Assembly (NCBI GenBank): GCA_913051655.1
Contig: CAJXHI010000024.1
Span: 1-47,442 of the forward strand
Direction: 5' to 3'
DNA: 47,442 bases
DNA from: an uncultured Alphaproteobacteria bacterium
GTDB lineage: Bacteria > Pseudomonadota > Alphaproteobacteria > Rhodobacterales > Rhodobacteraceae
Each line of letters begins with the position of its first letter. Position 1 is the first letter of the stretch. The position numbers and the translations under genes were made by a program. Under the pieces are notes generated by a model, which was not told the origin of the DNA, searched no databases, and worked only from the letters and a program-made list of their open reading frames with translations. Below, in pieces: positions 17,095 through 26,439 of this stretch.

Positions 17095-18039
17095 CTATCG
17101 TTGTCCTTTAAACCAAGGCGTTAACAATGCCCGCGGATATTCAGCGCGTCGTGCTGCAATCACAAGTGCAAAAATCGATAATAAGTAGGGAGCCGCCAAA
17201 AAAACCTGACTTGGAACAAAAGCGCCCACTTCAGTTTGCAGGCGGACCTGTAAAGCATCAAAGGCACCGAATAAAATAGCCCCCAAAAGCGCCTTTCCTG
17301 GCCGCCAACTGGCAAAAATGACTAAGGCAATGCAAATCCATCCTCGTCCGTTTACCATGCCGAAAAAGAACGCGTCAAATGCGGACATGGTAAGAAATGC
17401 ACCACCAAGAGCCATCAAAGCTGAGCCTGCCATTACTGCGCTAATACGTAGGCCGTAAACACTTAAACCCTGGGCATCTACAGAGTTTGGATTATCCCCA
17501 ACTGCCTTTATTGCCACACCCAAAGCTGTTTTGTTCAGGACGTACCACACTAATAATACGCAAAAGAGCGACAGAAAGGTGAGCGCTGTTTGTTGGAACA
17601 ATACCGGTCCAAGGAATGGTAGATTTGTAAGTATGGGAATGTCCAGCGGTTGAAATGGGTCAATACGCGGCGGTGATGAGACCGTTGGTAAGGCGGTACG
17701 GTAGGAAAAGTAACTAAGAGAGCTTGCAAACAAAGTAATGGCAAGGCCTGACACATGCTGAGACAGGCCCAAAGGGACTGTTAATATCCCGTGTAATAAG
17801 CCAAAGAGGGCTCCTGCCAGTGCTGCGGCTAAAACGCCACCCCACAGTCCGGCGCCTAACCAGACCGCCATCCAACCAACCATCGCACCCACCACGAAAA
17901 TACCCTCAATACCGAGGTTCAGGACCCCTGATTTTTCGCATAGAAGCGCGCCTAAAACACCAAAAATTAAAGGGGTTGCGATCCTCAAAGAAGCCGACCA
18001 AAAACTTTCACTTAACAGGATTTGCAAAATCTCGATCAT
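17095..18039 (-). CDS. BMP-family nucleoside ABC transporter permease (second)
   Basis: The 314-residue protein has 8-9 hydrophobic helices and the glycine-rich segment KSGVLNLGIEGIFVVGAMVG near residue 40, typical of the inner-membrane permeases paired with BMP binding proteins. The cytoplasmic loop KAVGDNPNSVDAQGLSV is the coupling region that contacts the ATPase. It overlaps the other permease gene by 4 bp. The two should form the heterodimeric channel of the importer. The final Arg-rich tail is cytoplasmic. Confidence 0.9.
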   Translation of the reverse strand: MIEILQILLSESFWSASLRIATPLIFGVLGALLCEKSGVLNLGIEGIFVVGAMVGWMAVWLGAGLWGGVLAAALAGALFGLLHGILTVPLGLSQHVSGLAITLFASSLSYFSYRTALPTVSSPPRIDPFQPLDIPILTNLPFLGPVLFQQTALTFLSLFCVLLVWYVLNKTALGVAIKAVGDNPNSVDAQGLSVYGLRISAVMAGSALMALGGAFLTMSAFDAFFFGMVNGRGWICIALVIFASWRPGKALLGAILFGAFDALQVRLQTEVGAFVPSQVFLAAPYLLSIFALVIAARRAEYPRALLTPWFKGQR

Positions 18040-19112
18040 CTACTGCTACCGCTTTGGCTGGCAACTGAGATGATTTTGTATTTTGTCAGAAATCCACCAA
18101 GTAAAACACAAAGCAGCGCTGCGGAGACAACTAAATCTGCCAAATACGAAGAAACACCCATGGCGCGGCTCATGCTATCAGCGCCGACAAAGACAGAAGC
18201 AATAAAGAGCGCAGCAATCACAACACCTGCAGGGGAAAGCCCGGCAAGCATCGCAACCACGATTCCAGTATACCCAAAGCCTGGAGATAGATCTGCCGTA
18301 AGATAGCCTTTCAGCCCCGCCACTTCGCTCACTCCTGCAAGCCCTGCCAATGCACCAGATATCGCTGCAACGGTCAACAAACTGCTATTTATGGGAAGCC
18401 CAGCGTGACGCGCCGCATGCATATTTTCGCCCACAGCTCGTAGTTTAAATCCCCAGACTGAGCGAATTAACATAAATTGTGCCACAGCGGCACATAAAAG
18501 TGCGATAAAAATTCCATAATGAATGCGCATGCGTTCCATCACTTTCGGAAGCATGCCTTGATCCATAATAGGCGAGCTTTGCGGCCAACCAAGTCCCATT
18601 GGATCCTTTAATGGGCCTTCTAACATATATTGAAGGAAAATAACGATGATGAAGTTCAACAGCAAAGTTGTGACAACTTCGTCCGCATCAAAGCGAATTT
18701 TTAATGCAGCGGGTACAATCATGCCAATTGCTCCTGCAGCGCAGCCAAAAACAATGATCGTGGGGATCAAAATTATTCCCGAAACGTCAAAAACGCCTGT
18801 TCCTATAGCAGCTGCTGCCATTGCGCCTAAGTAAAGCTGGCCTTCAGCACCGATATTCCAAAGTTTTGCTCTAAACGCCAAAGCAGCTGCAAGCCCTGTA
18901 AAAATTAAAGGCGTCGCGCGCGTGAGCATTTCGGAGAATGCAAATTTCGATCCAAAGACGCCCATGAACATATAGAAATAAGACTCTCCAATCGGTGCTC
19001 CAGCCAATGTTAGAGGAATGGCGGCCAATAGGAGAGCCAAAGTCGCCGATATCACTGGCAATCCCAGATTCCATGCTAGCGATTGTGTATCTCGTGCTTC
19101 AATACGGATCAT
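18036..19112 (-). CDS. BMP-family nucleoside ABC transporter permease (first)
   Basis: The 358-residue protein has an N-terminal cytoplasmic part and about ten membrane segments. The conserved stretch AKLWNIGAEGQLYLGAMAAA near residues 80-100 and the coupling loop LRAVGENMHAARHAGLPIN identify it as the larger of two permeases in nucleoside/BMP-type importers. It overlaps the ATPase gene by ATGA on one side and the second permease by 4 bp on the other, so translation is coupled along the operon. Confidence 0.9.
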   Translation of the reverse strand: MIRIEARDTQSLAWNLGLPVISATLALLLAAIPLTLAGAPIGESYFYMFMGVFGSKFAFSEMLTRATPLIFTGLAAALAFRAKLWNIGAEGQLYLGAMAAAAIGTGVFDVSGIILIPTIIVFGCAAGAIGMIVPAALKIRFDADEVVTTLLLNFIIVIFLQYMLEGPLKDPMGLGWPQSSPIMDQGMLPKVMERMRIHYGIFIALLCAAVAQFMLIRSVWGFKLRAVGENMHAARHAGLPINSSLLTVAAISGALAGLAGVSEVAGLKGYLTADLSPGFGYTGIVVAMLAGLSPAGVVIAALFIASVFVGADSMSRAMGVSSYLADLVVSAALLCVLLGGFLTKYKIISVASQSGSSR

Positions 19113-20626
19113 GCAGCTTGCCCTGCCATTAACAAACCAAGTTCGGCACGATCACGTGTCTCTGTTTCTACAAAAGCGCCATCGTGCATGACCAGAATAC
19201 GATCCGCCAGCCGTAAAATTTCATCAAGGTCTTCAGAAATTAAAATAATGCCTGCGCCACGATCGCGCGCTTCAATTAGCCTATGTGCAACATCCGCCGC
19301 CGCGCCCATGTCGAGCCCGCGAGTCGGCTGATTTGCCAAGATCAGTAGTGGTTTTTCGTGAAAAACCCGTGCGAGGATGAGTTTCTGAATATTCCCACCA
19401 GACAAGAGTTGCGCCGGCGCAGCGCTGCCGGGGCCACGAACATCGTAGTCCGTTAACAAAGCTTCGGCATGTTTGGAAATATTTTCGCGTTTTAACATAC
19501 CGTAATTTTGAAATTTTTTTTCATTTAGGCCTTCAATAATCAAGTTTTCTGCAACACTCATTGATCCGACAATTCCGTCACGGTGTCGGTCCTCTGGTAT
19601 ACGCCCAACCCGTTTTGCGATCATTTCGGCCGGATTGATTTGCTTTACCTCTTGGTTATCCAATATGATCTGCCCCGCTTCGGGTCGTAACATACCTGAT
19701 ATTAAGCCTGCTAGAGGGGCCTGACCATTACCGGAAACGCCCGCGACTCCAAGTATTTCGCCGCTAAAGACAGTTAAGTTAATGTTCTTAAGACTGTCCC
19801 TACGGCCGCGCCCCGCAATCGAGAGATTTTCCAAGCGTAAAACGGGCGAACCGACTGATGTCACCATTCTCTCGGGATGGGAGGTTTTGGTACCCACCAT
19901 CAGGCTAGCAATCTTTTGTTCGTCCGCCTCTGACGTGTCAATTTCGCCTACGTTTTTGCCCAACCTGAGAACAGAAATTCTGTGAGAAAAGGCCAGCACT
20001 TCGCGCAGTTTGTGTGAAATGAAAATAACGGAAAGACTGTCAGCGGCCATTGCCGCTATATTTTCGAAAAGCGTATCAGCCTCTTGAGGGGTTAATACCG
20101 CTGTAGGTTCATCAAGTACTAGAATTCGGACATTTCGATAGAGAGCTTTCAAAATTTCTACTCGCTGACGTTCGCCAACCGTAAGACGACCCACAGGAAT
20201 ATTAAGAGGCGCCGATAAACCGCTGTTATCAATGAGATATTGAATTTTTTTCTCAGCTTTAGAACGGTTTCGCCGTAGGCTCCTTAGTGGTTCTGCACCC
20301 AACGTTATATTGTCAACAGCATCCAAATTTTCTGCCAATGTAAAATGTTGATGAACCATCCCAATGCCTGCTGCAATCGCTCCCTGGGGATTCCCGAGTG
20401 TTAGCTCAGAGAAATGCCCAGTTTCATCGGCGACCTCTATATGTCCGGAGTCTGGTATGTAATGACCAAACAGCATATTCATTAATGTTGTTTTACCAGC
20501 ACCATTTTCACCTAAAAGCGCTAAAATCTCACCCTGATACAGGTCAAGGCTAACGTCTTGGTTTGCCACGATGCGTCCAAAACTCTTGGAGAGATTCTTT
20601 AGGGATAGAACTTTTTTATAATTCAT
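19109..20626 (-). CDS. BMP-family nucleoside ABC transporter ATPase, two nucleotide-binding domains
   Basis: I start at ATG 20626 (MNYKKVLSLKNLSKSFG); a GTG at 20644 is in frame but lies in the terminator-like hairpin. The 505-residue protein carries two ABC domains. Domain one: Walker A GENGAGKTTL, signature LTVGERQRVEI and Walker B ILVLDEPTAVL. Domain two has a degenerate Walker A (GVSGNGQAPLAG) and signature LSGGNIQKLI, as is usual in this family. It energises import with the two permeases. A hairpin separates it from the upstream binding-protein gene, which probably lowers its expression relative to that protein. Confidence 0.92.
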   Translation of the reverse strand: MNYKKVLSLKNLSKSFGRIVANQDVSLDLYQGEILALLGENGAGKTTLMNMLFGHYIPDSGHIEVADETGHFSELTLGNPQGAIAAGIGMVHQHFTLAENLDAVDNITLGAEPLRSLRRNRSKAEKKIQYLIDNSGLSAPLNIPVGRLTVGERQRVEILKALYRNVRILVLDEPTAVLTPQEADTLFENIAAMAADSLSVIFISHKLREVLAFSHRISVLRLGKNVGEIDTSEADEQKIASLMVGTKTSHPERMVTSVGSPVLRLENLSIAGRGRRDSLKNINLTVFSGEILGVAGVSGNGQAPLAGLISGMLRPEAGQIILDNQEVKQINPAEMIAKRVGRIPEDRHRDGIVGSMSVAENLIIEGLNEKKFQNYGMLKRENISKHAEALLTDYDVRGPGSAAPAQLLSGGNIQKLILARVFHEKPLLILANQPTRGLDMGAAADVAHRLIEARDRGAGIILISEDLDEILRLADRILVMHDGAFVETETRDRAELGLLMAGQAA

Positions 20627-20631
20627 AAGTA

Positions 20632-20661
20632 AAAAAACCGGCACAATTTTGCGCCGGCTTA
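20632..20661 (-). terminator. intercistronic hairpin with T run (attenuator)
   Basis: On the minus strand GCCGGCGC, loop AAAATT and GTGCCGG form a 7-bp stem followed directly by seven T. It sits between the binding-protein stop (20670) and the ATPase start. Because the downstream genes have no obvious promoter of their own, it most likely works as a partial terminator that keeps binding-protein mRNA in excess. Confidence 0.7.
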
Positions 20662-20669
20662 CTCATTTT

Positions 20670-21659
20670 TTAGTCTGAAACTGGTCGTGCGTCGTTTACA
20701 TTGACGCGAAACAGACCATCAAGAATTTCTTGTTCTTTGGCTTTAACTGCTGATGCGACATCGCTCGGAACAAGGCTCTCGTCAAGTACGAGGGAGCCGC
20801 CGCCAAAGGCCATAAAGCTGTATTGGCCATAGTCTGCAGCTTCAAAAGTGCCTCCGGCAGCATTTGCAATTGCTTTGTCGATTGTGGATTCCATGTGCCA
20901 GATTGCAGAAGCCAGAATGGTGCCGGGATAATCGCCTGAGGTGTCGATTACGTTTCCAATGGCTTTTATTCCGCGCTCAACGGCCGCGTCAGATACGCCA
21001 AAGCGTTCAGCGTACATAATGTCTGCGCCAGCGTCCATCATAGCAAATGCACTTTCTTTGGCTTTAGGTGGATCATACCAACTGTCTATAAAATTTACGA
21101 GAAACTTAACATCGGGGTTGACTTCACGCGCACCATCCATGAAGGCGTGCATTAAGCGGTTCACCTCTGGGATAGCATAGCCCCCGACCATACCAATTAC
21201 ATTTGATTTTGTCATAGAACCAGCAACCATGCCAGTCAGGAAGGAAGGTTCATGAATCCAGTTGTCAAATACTGAAAAGTTGGGCGCAACAGGACCAAAA
21301 GATGATCCCATTAAAAACGCAGTGTCATTGTAATCTTTTGCGACTTTACGCGCTGCGCGCTCTAATCCGAAAACTTCACCAACGATCAAATGTTGACCTT
21401 GTTCAGCATATTCTCGCATTACGCGTTCGTAATCGGTATTGGCGACATTTTCAGAGTAGGTGTACTCAATCGCACCGTTTTCGGCTGCGGTGTTGAGCGC
21501 CTTGTGAATGCGACTGATCCACTGCTGTTCAACGGGTAAAGTATAAATTGCTGCGACTTTAAATTTTTCTGCCGTGGCGATACCCACACTTGCAAAAAGT
21601 CCGATAGCGATCGTCGCAGAGGTAAACAATCGGCGACTAATTTTGTTTAAGAATTTCAT
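20670..21659 (-). CDS. BMP-family substrate-binding protein
   Basis: An excellent AGGAGG with 5-nt spacing precedes the ATG. The 329-residue protein has an N-terminal signal (SATIAIGLFASVGIATA, cleaved near residue 30) without a lipobox Cys, so it is a free periplasmic protein. The mature part matches the basic-membrane-protein (PnrA/BmpA) fold: KVAAIYTLPVEQQWISR, then AFLMGSSFGPVAPN and FLTGMVAGSMTKSNVIGMVG. Family members bind nucleosides or bases. As the first gene of an operon ending in cytosine deaminase it probably binds cytosine or a pyrimidine nucleoside. Confidence 0.92.
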   Translation of the reverse strand: MKFLNKISRRLFTSATIAIGLFASVGIATAEKFKVAAIYTLPVEQQWISRIHKALNTAAENGAIEYTYSENVANTDYERVMREYAEQGQHLIVGEVFGLERAARKVAKDYNDTAFLMGSSFGPVAPNFSVFDNWIHEPSFLTGMVAGSMTKSNVIGMVGGYAIPEVNRLMHAFMDGAREVNPDVKFLVNFIDSWYDPPKAKESAFAMMDAGADIMYAERFGVSDAAVERGIKAIGNVIDTSGDYPGTILASAIWHMESTIDKAIANAAGGTFEAADYGQYSFMAFGGGSLVLDESLVPSDVASAVKAKEQEILDGLFRVNVNDARPVSD

Positions 21660-21866
21660 GAAGGCCTCCTGTTAGGAACGTAGCATACCTTCACTTTTTC
21701 TTATCATTCGGTCAAGAAATAGATTCGAAACGTATGCGCTTTTGCATCAGACAATCGTGTTTACATTCGCTTTATTGTCATAAATTAGGTTCGCATCCAT
21801 GGTCCCAAATTGCTTTTACAACTTGATTTTTGTCGTTGAGATCGAATGCTTTCGTCACCCATTATT

Positions 21867-21989
21867 TTAAAAATCTAGTAATGTGACAACTCCTAAAACA
21901 TCTCTTTTGTAACGGTCCGTATACGGTCCACGTGCTATGATTTTACCATCGTATTTTTGATAAGCGGCAATGCTGTTTCCGGTAAAATT
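21867..21989 (-). pseudogene. DUF1330-like C-terminal remnant
   Basis: An open stretch of about 40 codons without a start reads FTGNSIAAYQKYDGKIIARG followed by PYTDRYKRDVLGVVTLLDF and TAA. The pattern A-x-Y-x-K-Y-x-G-K-x-x-A-R-G is characteristic of DUF1330-type ferredoxin-fold proteins. The N-terminal half is missing: the frame closes with TGA just upstream. I take it as the tail of a decayed gene; the family assignment is from memory. Confidence 0.35.
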
Positions 21990-22056
21990 TCAAATTCGAT
22001 GAAGAGCCGCTATTAAGCAAGCATTTGGTACAAACAATTTTGGAATTTAACAAATA

Positions 22057-22434
22057 TTAAAGGCAAAGAGCTACAAGCCAAGTAATGTCTGTATCAGTGG
22101 TTTTAATTGCAACGGCTGCACCGCGTGTGTCTTTTGTGTGTTGCGTAGCAGAGCAGAATTCTTTTACGCTATTATCAACTATCCATTCTATTGACGTATC
22201 AACAAATGCAACAGCAAGGATGAGAGTGTTTTCTTCTAATAATATTGCCTAATCGGTGTGGGAAATGGGGTAACGAAAGTAAAATATCCAGAGATTCAAT
22301 GAGCAAAGGCGCATGCGTGCCTCTGTCTCGTAGAAGTTATTGAATTCGGCGGACCAACATACACATTTTTTAAATTTGCAATTTGTTGTGTGATTAACTG
22401 CATTTATTTTCTTAATTTCGGTAATGGTGCCCAT
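22057..22434 (-). pseudogene. coding-like frame interrupted by TAG
   Basis: A single minus-strand register from ATG 22434 to TAA 22057-22059 is split by TAG 22249-22251. The second part (ILAVAFVDTSIEWIVDNSVK, then TRGAAVAIKTTDTDITWLVA) has strong protein character; the first part is less convincing, so a frameshift may also be involved. I do not recognise the family. Probably a decayed gene. Confidence 0.28.
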
Positions 22435-22674
22435 CGCGTATCGTAACTGATTTTGGCAAATAACTCACTTCTTTTATTGATTTTTTTAACTCATCTTCAA
22501 AGGGACCGCTGCCGCTATTAAAGCCTCGGTAACATTTTCAGCTATTGCAAGGTCATGGGTCACCACCGATCGGAATCCGACCCACTTTTACCTGTAACGT
22601 TTTTGCTAGTGAGTGGTGTGGCAAACGAATAAATATCAGAAAAAACGTCTGGGTATTTTTTTACAGCCAAAGTG

Positions 22675-23142
22675 CTAAATAAATTTTTTATTGATTTGCT
22701 GTATTTTTTCTTGGATTGCTTTCGTGTCCGTTGGCCATTCGCCTTTTGCGATTAAAGAACGAATTTCATCAGCTACCTGAACATTTATGTCCGCCGGCAA
22801 TTCGTTCATCATTGTAATGGTGTCTCTGCGAATACCGCTAAGCTCAAGAGAAACGGAAGCCGGACCCGACTTTGGACCAGAGTTCACATTAAGTAGCCCA
22901 ACTTCTGGTATATTTTCATAGCGATCCGAAACGCGCGAAAGAGCTGCGCCACGGATACTGCCCTGTGACATCGCCTCAGTGACTTTTGCGTAGTTTTTTG
23001 CGATAAGTTCTTGTGATAACATCACATCCTTTGGATTCAAAGGTTCGTTACTGGATCTGCTTTCCATTTTTTGGGGGGCAGAGGCTGTACTTTTACTGTC
23101 CTGCAATGCAAGCTGCGCTGCTATGTTTGCACCAATTTTCAA
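22675..23142 (-). CDS. hypothetical protein with FlgM-like C-terminus
   Basis: This 155-residue soluble protein has a Ser/Ala/Gln-rich, probably disordered N-terminal half. Its C-terminal segment, near residues 118-153 (DEIRSLIAKGEWPTDTKAIQ, then EKI), resembles the sigma-28-binding helices of the anti-sigma factor FlgM (pattern R-x-x-I-x-x-G-x-(Y/W)-P-x-D). The usual FlgM is about 100 residues, so this one is long, and no other flagellar gene is in the window. It may be an orphan FlgM-type regulator or an unrelated helical protein. There is decayed DNA on both sides. Confidence 0.55.
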   Translation of the reverse strand: MKIGANIAAQLALQDSKSTASAPQKMESRSSNEPLNPKDVMLSQELIAKNYAKVTEAMSQGSIRGAALSRVSDRYENIPEVGLLNVNSGPKSGPASVSLELSGIRRDTITMMNELPADINVQVADEIRSLIAKGEWPTDTKAIQEKIQQINKKFI

Positions 23143-24170
23143 ATTCGCTCCATCGTAATAGGAAAGCTAAGCATTATTGTTGAATCAAAAAATGATAATT
23201 TCAATAAAAAGTTGCGCATTTTTAGAAGTAAGTGGCACAATGTTTTTAGTCGGTGGTAATATTCTTGCCTCAGGTTTTCGGTAGTTTGATTTTTTTAACC
23301 ATCGGTTCTGCTTTGCCATTTTGTGAAAGGCCTTGAGTTGCTTGCGCATATGTTTTTAAAAACTAGTACCAGTGCTGCTAACCGTCTTGTTGGGGATATC
23401 TGCCGCGTCTGGCGTGCCAAAAAGCCAAAGTATCTTAGCTGAAACCATTTAGGAGACCGGAGGCAATATCCGCTTTGTGTGCTATGCATTAATGCTCGGT
23501 GTAAATGACTTTGGCTAAATACAGAACTCAGCGTAATCTGTATTAATAGGTAAAGCGTTAGGCGAAAAGGATCGTGCAGGTTATTTTGACCTTCCGTGGA
23601 AAGTTTCGTAAAATTTTGTACTGCCGGTGGTGTCGTTGCAAATTAATGAGAATTTCTTCACTCAAACCCATGGACTACATTTTCGTGTTTAAACTTTTTT
23701 GGGTGATTATGCGGATCACCATGAAAATTCAGCAAGATTTCATTAAGCAATTTCTGATCTAGACGATGGTGATACCTTGATAAACACGTGTTAAATTGTC
23801 ATTCACGGTATTACTGTGCTATTCTTCGGTAATTGGGAAGTGATTACGTTTAACTGTCAGAGCAACGAAACAAAAGCAACAAGCTTTGAATAGCTCTTTC
23901 CCTTCCGAGACTTCCGATAAAATTTTCCCGTTAATAGCTTTTTTCCAGGGTTATTCATAATTTTTCAATTCATAGCTCCTTCAAGCTAAACATGAACGGT
24001 AAAATCCCTTGGGGCAATGATCTTTCTAATTGCAATATTTTTAGCAATTCAACTATTTGCATTTTTTGGCGTAGGCAGATGCGCCTTGGTAAACCGATGG
24101 CGGTGGCAGCAGAAAATGACGATCTACTTTGTGCAATCGAGGCAGTCTACGATGTTGATTATTTGAAATC
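23143..24170. other. gap with decayed plus-strand sequence
   Basis: No intact gene is supported. Plus-strand fragments with protein-like composition occur: 23372-23518 (listed separately), a piece around 23,560-23,615 reading KALGEKDRAGYFDLPWKVS, and the tail GKPMAVAAENDDLLCAIEAV before TAA at about 24,172. All lack starts and are cut by stops. They may come from one or more lost genes. Confidence 0.4.
23372..23518 (+). pseudogene. remnant of small membrane protein gene (possibly DoxX-like)
   Basis: The frame from 23372 reads VLLTVLLGISAASGVPKSQS, then ILAETI, an in-frame TAG (23450-23452), and continues ETGGNIRFVCYALMLGVNDF before TAA. The hydrophobic run followed by SG-x-P-K recalls the first helix of DoxX-type membrane proteins, but this is a weak match. 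The internal stop and absent start suggest decay. Confidence 0.25.
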
Positions 24171-25172
24171 TTAAGATTGAATGGGCCGCAGGGTACCTCG
24201 CTCTACAATGTGACATGGAAAGAGGCGTGCCTCTGGATGGCGATCCGGCTCGATCAGCATTTCTTCAATTAAGTCGACCGAAGCAGAGATGATCTGTGCG
24301 ATAGGCTGGCGGATTGTGGTAAGGTCAAAACCTTGCCAGCTGGCCATATGCATATCATTCAACCCGATGATCCCAATATCCTTTATTGGGTGCATACCAT
24401 GTTCCCGCATCGCAGATAATGCGCCGATAGATAAAACATCATCCCCACAAAAATAAGCATCAGCTGGTTTCGCGTTCAACTCCTCAATCATAATGCTACG
24501 TCCTGCGGAAAAAGAGTATCCACTGGAAAAACGTGCCCTTGCAATTATTTTCGAATTATGTGTCGCTTCTTCCATAAAGCCGCGATATCGGTCTTGTGCT
24601 GTCGTCGCAGATTCTGGCCCCCCCAAATAGCCAATATTGCGATATCCGCGCGCAATTAGTGTCCGTGCCGCCATGCGCCCGCATTCTACGTTGTCAATTC
24701 CCACAACATGCACATCCGGAGAGGTCGCAAAGCGGCCGAATGTGTGAACGACTGGAATACCGGCTGTGTTAAAAGCTCGGGCAAAATTTGTGGGTAGGGT
24801 AGACGAAGCTACGACGACACCATCCACAGAATATTGTTTGAGCATGTTGAGCGATTGTACCGGCTCTGTTTCATCAGAAAGATTGACAATCAATGGACGC
24901 AGATCTCTTTCCTGTAGCGTCTTTGTGAAAAGATCAAAGACTTCAAGGAAAATTGGGTTTGCAAAATTATTGGCAACAAGGCCGATTAACTTCGTACGTC
25001 CTGTAGTCAGGGAGGAGGCCAAAGCATTTGGTGAATATCCTAATTCGCGCGCAGCATTTTCTACTTTACGCCTCATCTTTGTAGATACCGAAGCCCCTTT
25101 TGTAAACGTTCGCGATACCGCAGATCGAGAGACACCAGCGAGCTCAGCGACTTCTTTTAGGGTTGGTGTCAT
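24171..25172 (-). CDS. LacI-family transcriptional regulator (probable inositol/sugar repressor)
   Basis: The 333-residue protein has the LacI helix-turn-helix at residues 4-25 (TLKEVAELAGVSRSAVSRTF) and hinge helix NALASSLTTGRT. A periplasmic-binding-protein-like effector domain follows (KLIGLVANNFANPIFLEVFD, IGIIGLNDMHMASWQGFDLT). It lies beside the iol genes on the same strand. Two near-identical palindromes TTGCAACCGGTTGCAA in the window, each at a predicted promoter, have the CG-centred symmetry of LacI-family operators. I therefore infer that this protein binds both and is released by an inositol-pathway metabolite or sugar. Confidence 0.9.
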   Translation of the reverse strand: MTPTLKEVAELAGVSRSAVSRTFTKGASVSTKMRRKVENAARELGYSPNALASSLTTGRTKLIGLVANNFANPIFLEVFDLFTKTLQERDLRPLIVNLSDETEPVQSLNMLKQYSVDGVVVASSTLPTNFARAFNTAGIPVVHTFGRFATSPDVHVVGIDNVECGRMAARTLIARGYRNIGYLGGPESATTAQDRYRGFMEEATHNSKIIARARFSSGYSFSAGRSIMIEELNAKPADAYFCGDDVLSIGALSAMREHGMHPIKDIGIIGLNDMHMASWQGFDLTTIRQPIAQIISASVDLIEEMLIEPDRHPEARLFPCHIVERGTLRPIQS

Positions 25173-25599
25173 GTAATCGAGTTCCGAAACTAATATTATA
25201 CTTGTCTATCGTATCGGATGTTTGCCGTCAGGCAAGCTTGTATTTATGGACAAGTTCCACCCAAATTCTTTTTCAAACCTTAGCTGGGCGTGAACGGGTA
25301 TTCTCTTTATCCCCGGTCTTACTATCGACGTAAATTGATCTGGTGGGTTATGGGGTTCACCAATTGCGTTTATCGACCGAACGCAAGATAGCTGCTCTGA
25401 GTTTAAGCTATAGCAAGTATCAGAATTGAAAACCACGCGAATGAGACAGTTTCGCAAGCGATAGATATTGTGCTGATATTTATTATGCAAACCTTCAAAC
25501 AATTTCTTATGGTATTTATTTTAACAAACATCGTTCAATATTTTTTGTACGGAAATAATGCGTTAAAAAGTGCGCCCAAAGCACATGCCTCAGTATTAC
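25173..25599. other. gap between iolJ-like gene and LacI gene
   Basis: About 430 bases hold no supported gene. A minus frame at 25206-25502 lacks coding character. A weak hairpin with T5 at 25565-25587 may end the iol transcript. The LacI promoter should lie near 25,180-25,260, but no operator-like palindrome is visible there, so autoregulation through the 16-bp site is not indicated. Confidence 0.45.
25565..25587 (-). terminator. weak putative terminator after the iolJ-like gene
   Basis: On the minus strand GTGC, a 7-base loop and GCAC are followed by TTTTT. The 4-bp stem is short. Position just past the stop of the last iol gene makes a terminator role plausible but not strong. Confidence 0.3.
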
Positions 25600-26439
25600 T
25601 TATGCTGAGACTGGCTTAAAAAGGGTTCTTATAATCTGTTGAGCAGCAAGTTTCACGGGTAAATGTGTCTCTTTTAAAATTTCCACGCGATCAAATCGTG
25701 TCGGATTTTGGGTAACAGTGTTTCTGAGGGCTGATCCAAAGATCATGCGTAGTTCTGTTCCAATATTAAATTTGCAGACGGAGCTGTGGAAGGCAAGGCG
25801 TTGACGCTGTACAATCGGCACACCAGAGCCACCATGTATAACTAAGGGAACGGACGTACGCATGCCTATCTCTGAAATCAGGGCTTCATTCAAGCCACCT
25901 TCTTTATTTCGTAAGAGGTGTACATTTCCAACCGAAATTGCCATGGCGTCGACGCTGGTGTCATGAGAGAATTTTGCAGCCTCCTCAGGGTCGGTTCCGG
26001 TCGAATGATCTCCATCGGCATATCCCACAAAGCCTATCTCTCCCTCACAAGAGATCCCTGCCACATGCGCCATTTCTGCAATTTCTGCGGTTTCATCAAT
26101 ATTTTGATTGAGTGGTTTGCGTGACCCGTCAAACATTAGAGAGGTAAACCCGCTATCCAATGCGATTTCACATTCTTCCTTTGTATACCCATGATCCAGA
26201 TGCGCCACCACTGGGACATTTACCGTTTCTGCCAAATGCCTGAACATCTTGCCCAAAACAGGTAAGGGTGTGTGCGCACGGCAACTAGGGCCTGCTTGTA
26301 AAATGACAGGAGCGTTTTCTTCTTCTGCAGCTTCGACAAAGGCACGCATATCTTCCCAGCCAAGTGTCACCATTCCCGCAACGGCATAGCCACCTAAAAG
26401 AGCAGGTTCTAATACCTCTTTTAGTGTGACAAGTGTCAT
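25600..26439 (-). CDS. iolJ: class II aldolase, IolJ-like (2-deoxy-5-keto-gluconate-6-P aldolase)
   Basis: This is a 279-residue class II (zinc) aldolase of the fructose-bisphosphate/tagatose-bisphosphate family. Zinc and substrate motifs are visible: VAHLDHGYTKEE (His pair near residue 83), GEIGFVG with the acidic EG pair, ISVGNVHLLR and LVIHGGSGVP. It overlaps iolB by ATGA and is the last gene of iolD-iolC-iolB-iolJ. Context makes 2-deoxy-5-keto-D-gluconate-6-phosphate the most likely substrate, giving DHAP and malonic semialdehyde. A general FBP aldolase role cannot be excluded by sequence alone. Confidence 0.82.
   Translation of the reverse strand: MTLVTLKEVLEPALLGGYAVAGMVTLGWEDMRAFVEAAEEENAPVILQAGPSCRAHTPLPVLGKMFRHLAETVNVPVVAHLDHGYTKEECEIALDSGFTSLMFDGSRKPLNQNIDETAEIAEMAHVAGISCEGEIGFVGYADGDHSTGTDPEEAAKFSHDTSVDAMAISVGNVHLLRNKEGGLNEALISEIGMRTSVPLVIHGGSGVPIVQRQRLAFHSSVCKFNIGTELRMIFGSALRNTVTQNPTRFDRVEILKETHLPVKLAAQQIIRTLFKPVSA

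Larger units (their letters stand above)
21660..22674. other. gap holding decayed minus-strand genes
   Basis: About 1 kb lies upstream of the BMP operon. The promoter region of that operon must be at its left end, but I found no convincing -35/-10. Two coding-like remnants on the minus strand (21867-21989 and 22057-22434) are listed separately. A palindromic CCGTATACGG with flanking repeated CGGTCC occurs around 21,915-21,930, inside the first remnant. No mobile-element end was seen. Confidence 0.45.

Noticed and set aside
20627..20644. Upstream GTG start for the BMP ATPase
   Set aside because: It lies within the terminator-like hairpin, and the family start fits MNYKKVLSLKNLSK at 20626.
23992..24174. 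60-residue plus-strand ORF before the LacI gene
   Set aside because: Only the last ~28 residues look coding; the rest does not, and the start is unsupported. Treated as decayed sequence.
25206..25502. 98-residue minus-strand ORF between LacI and the aldolase gene
   Set aside because: Composition is not protein-like and no ribosome binding site precedes it.
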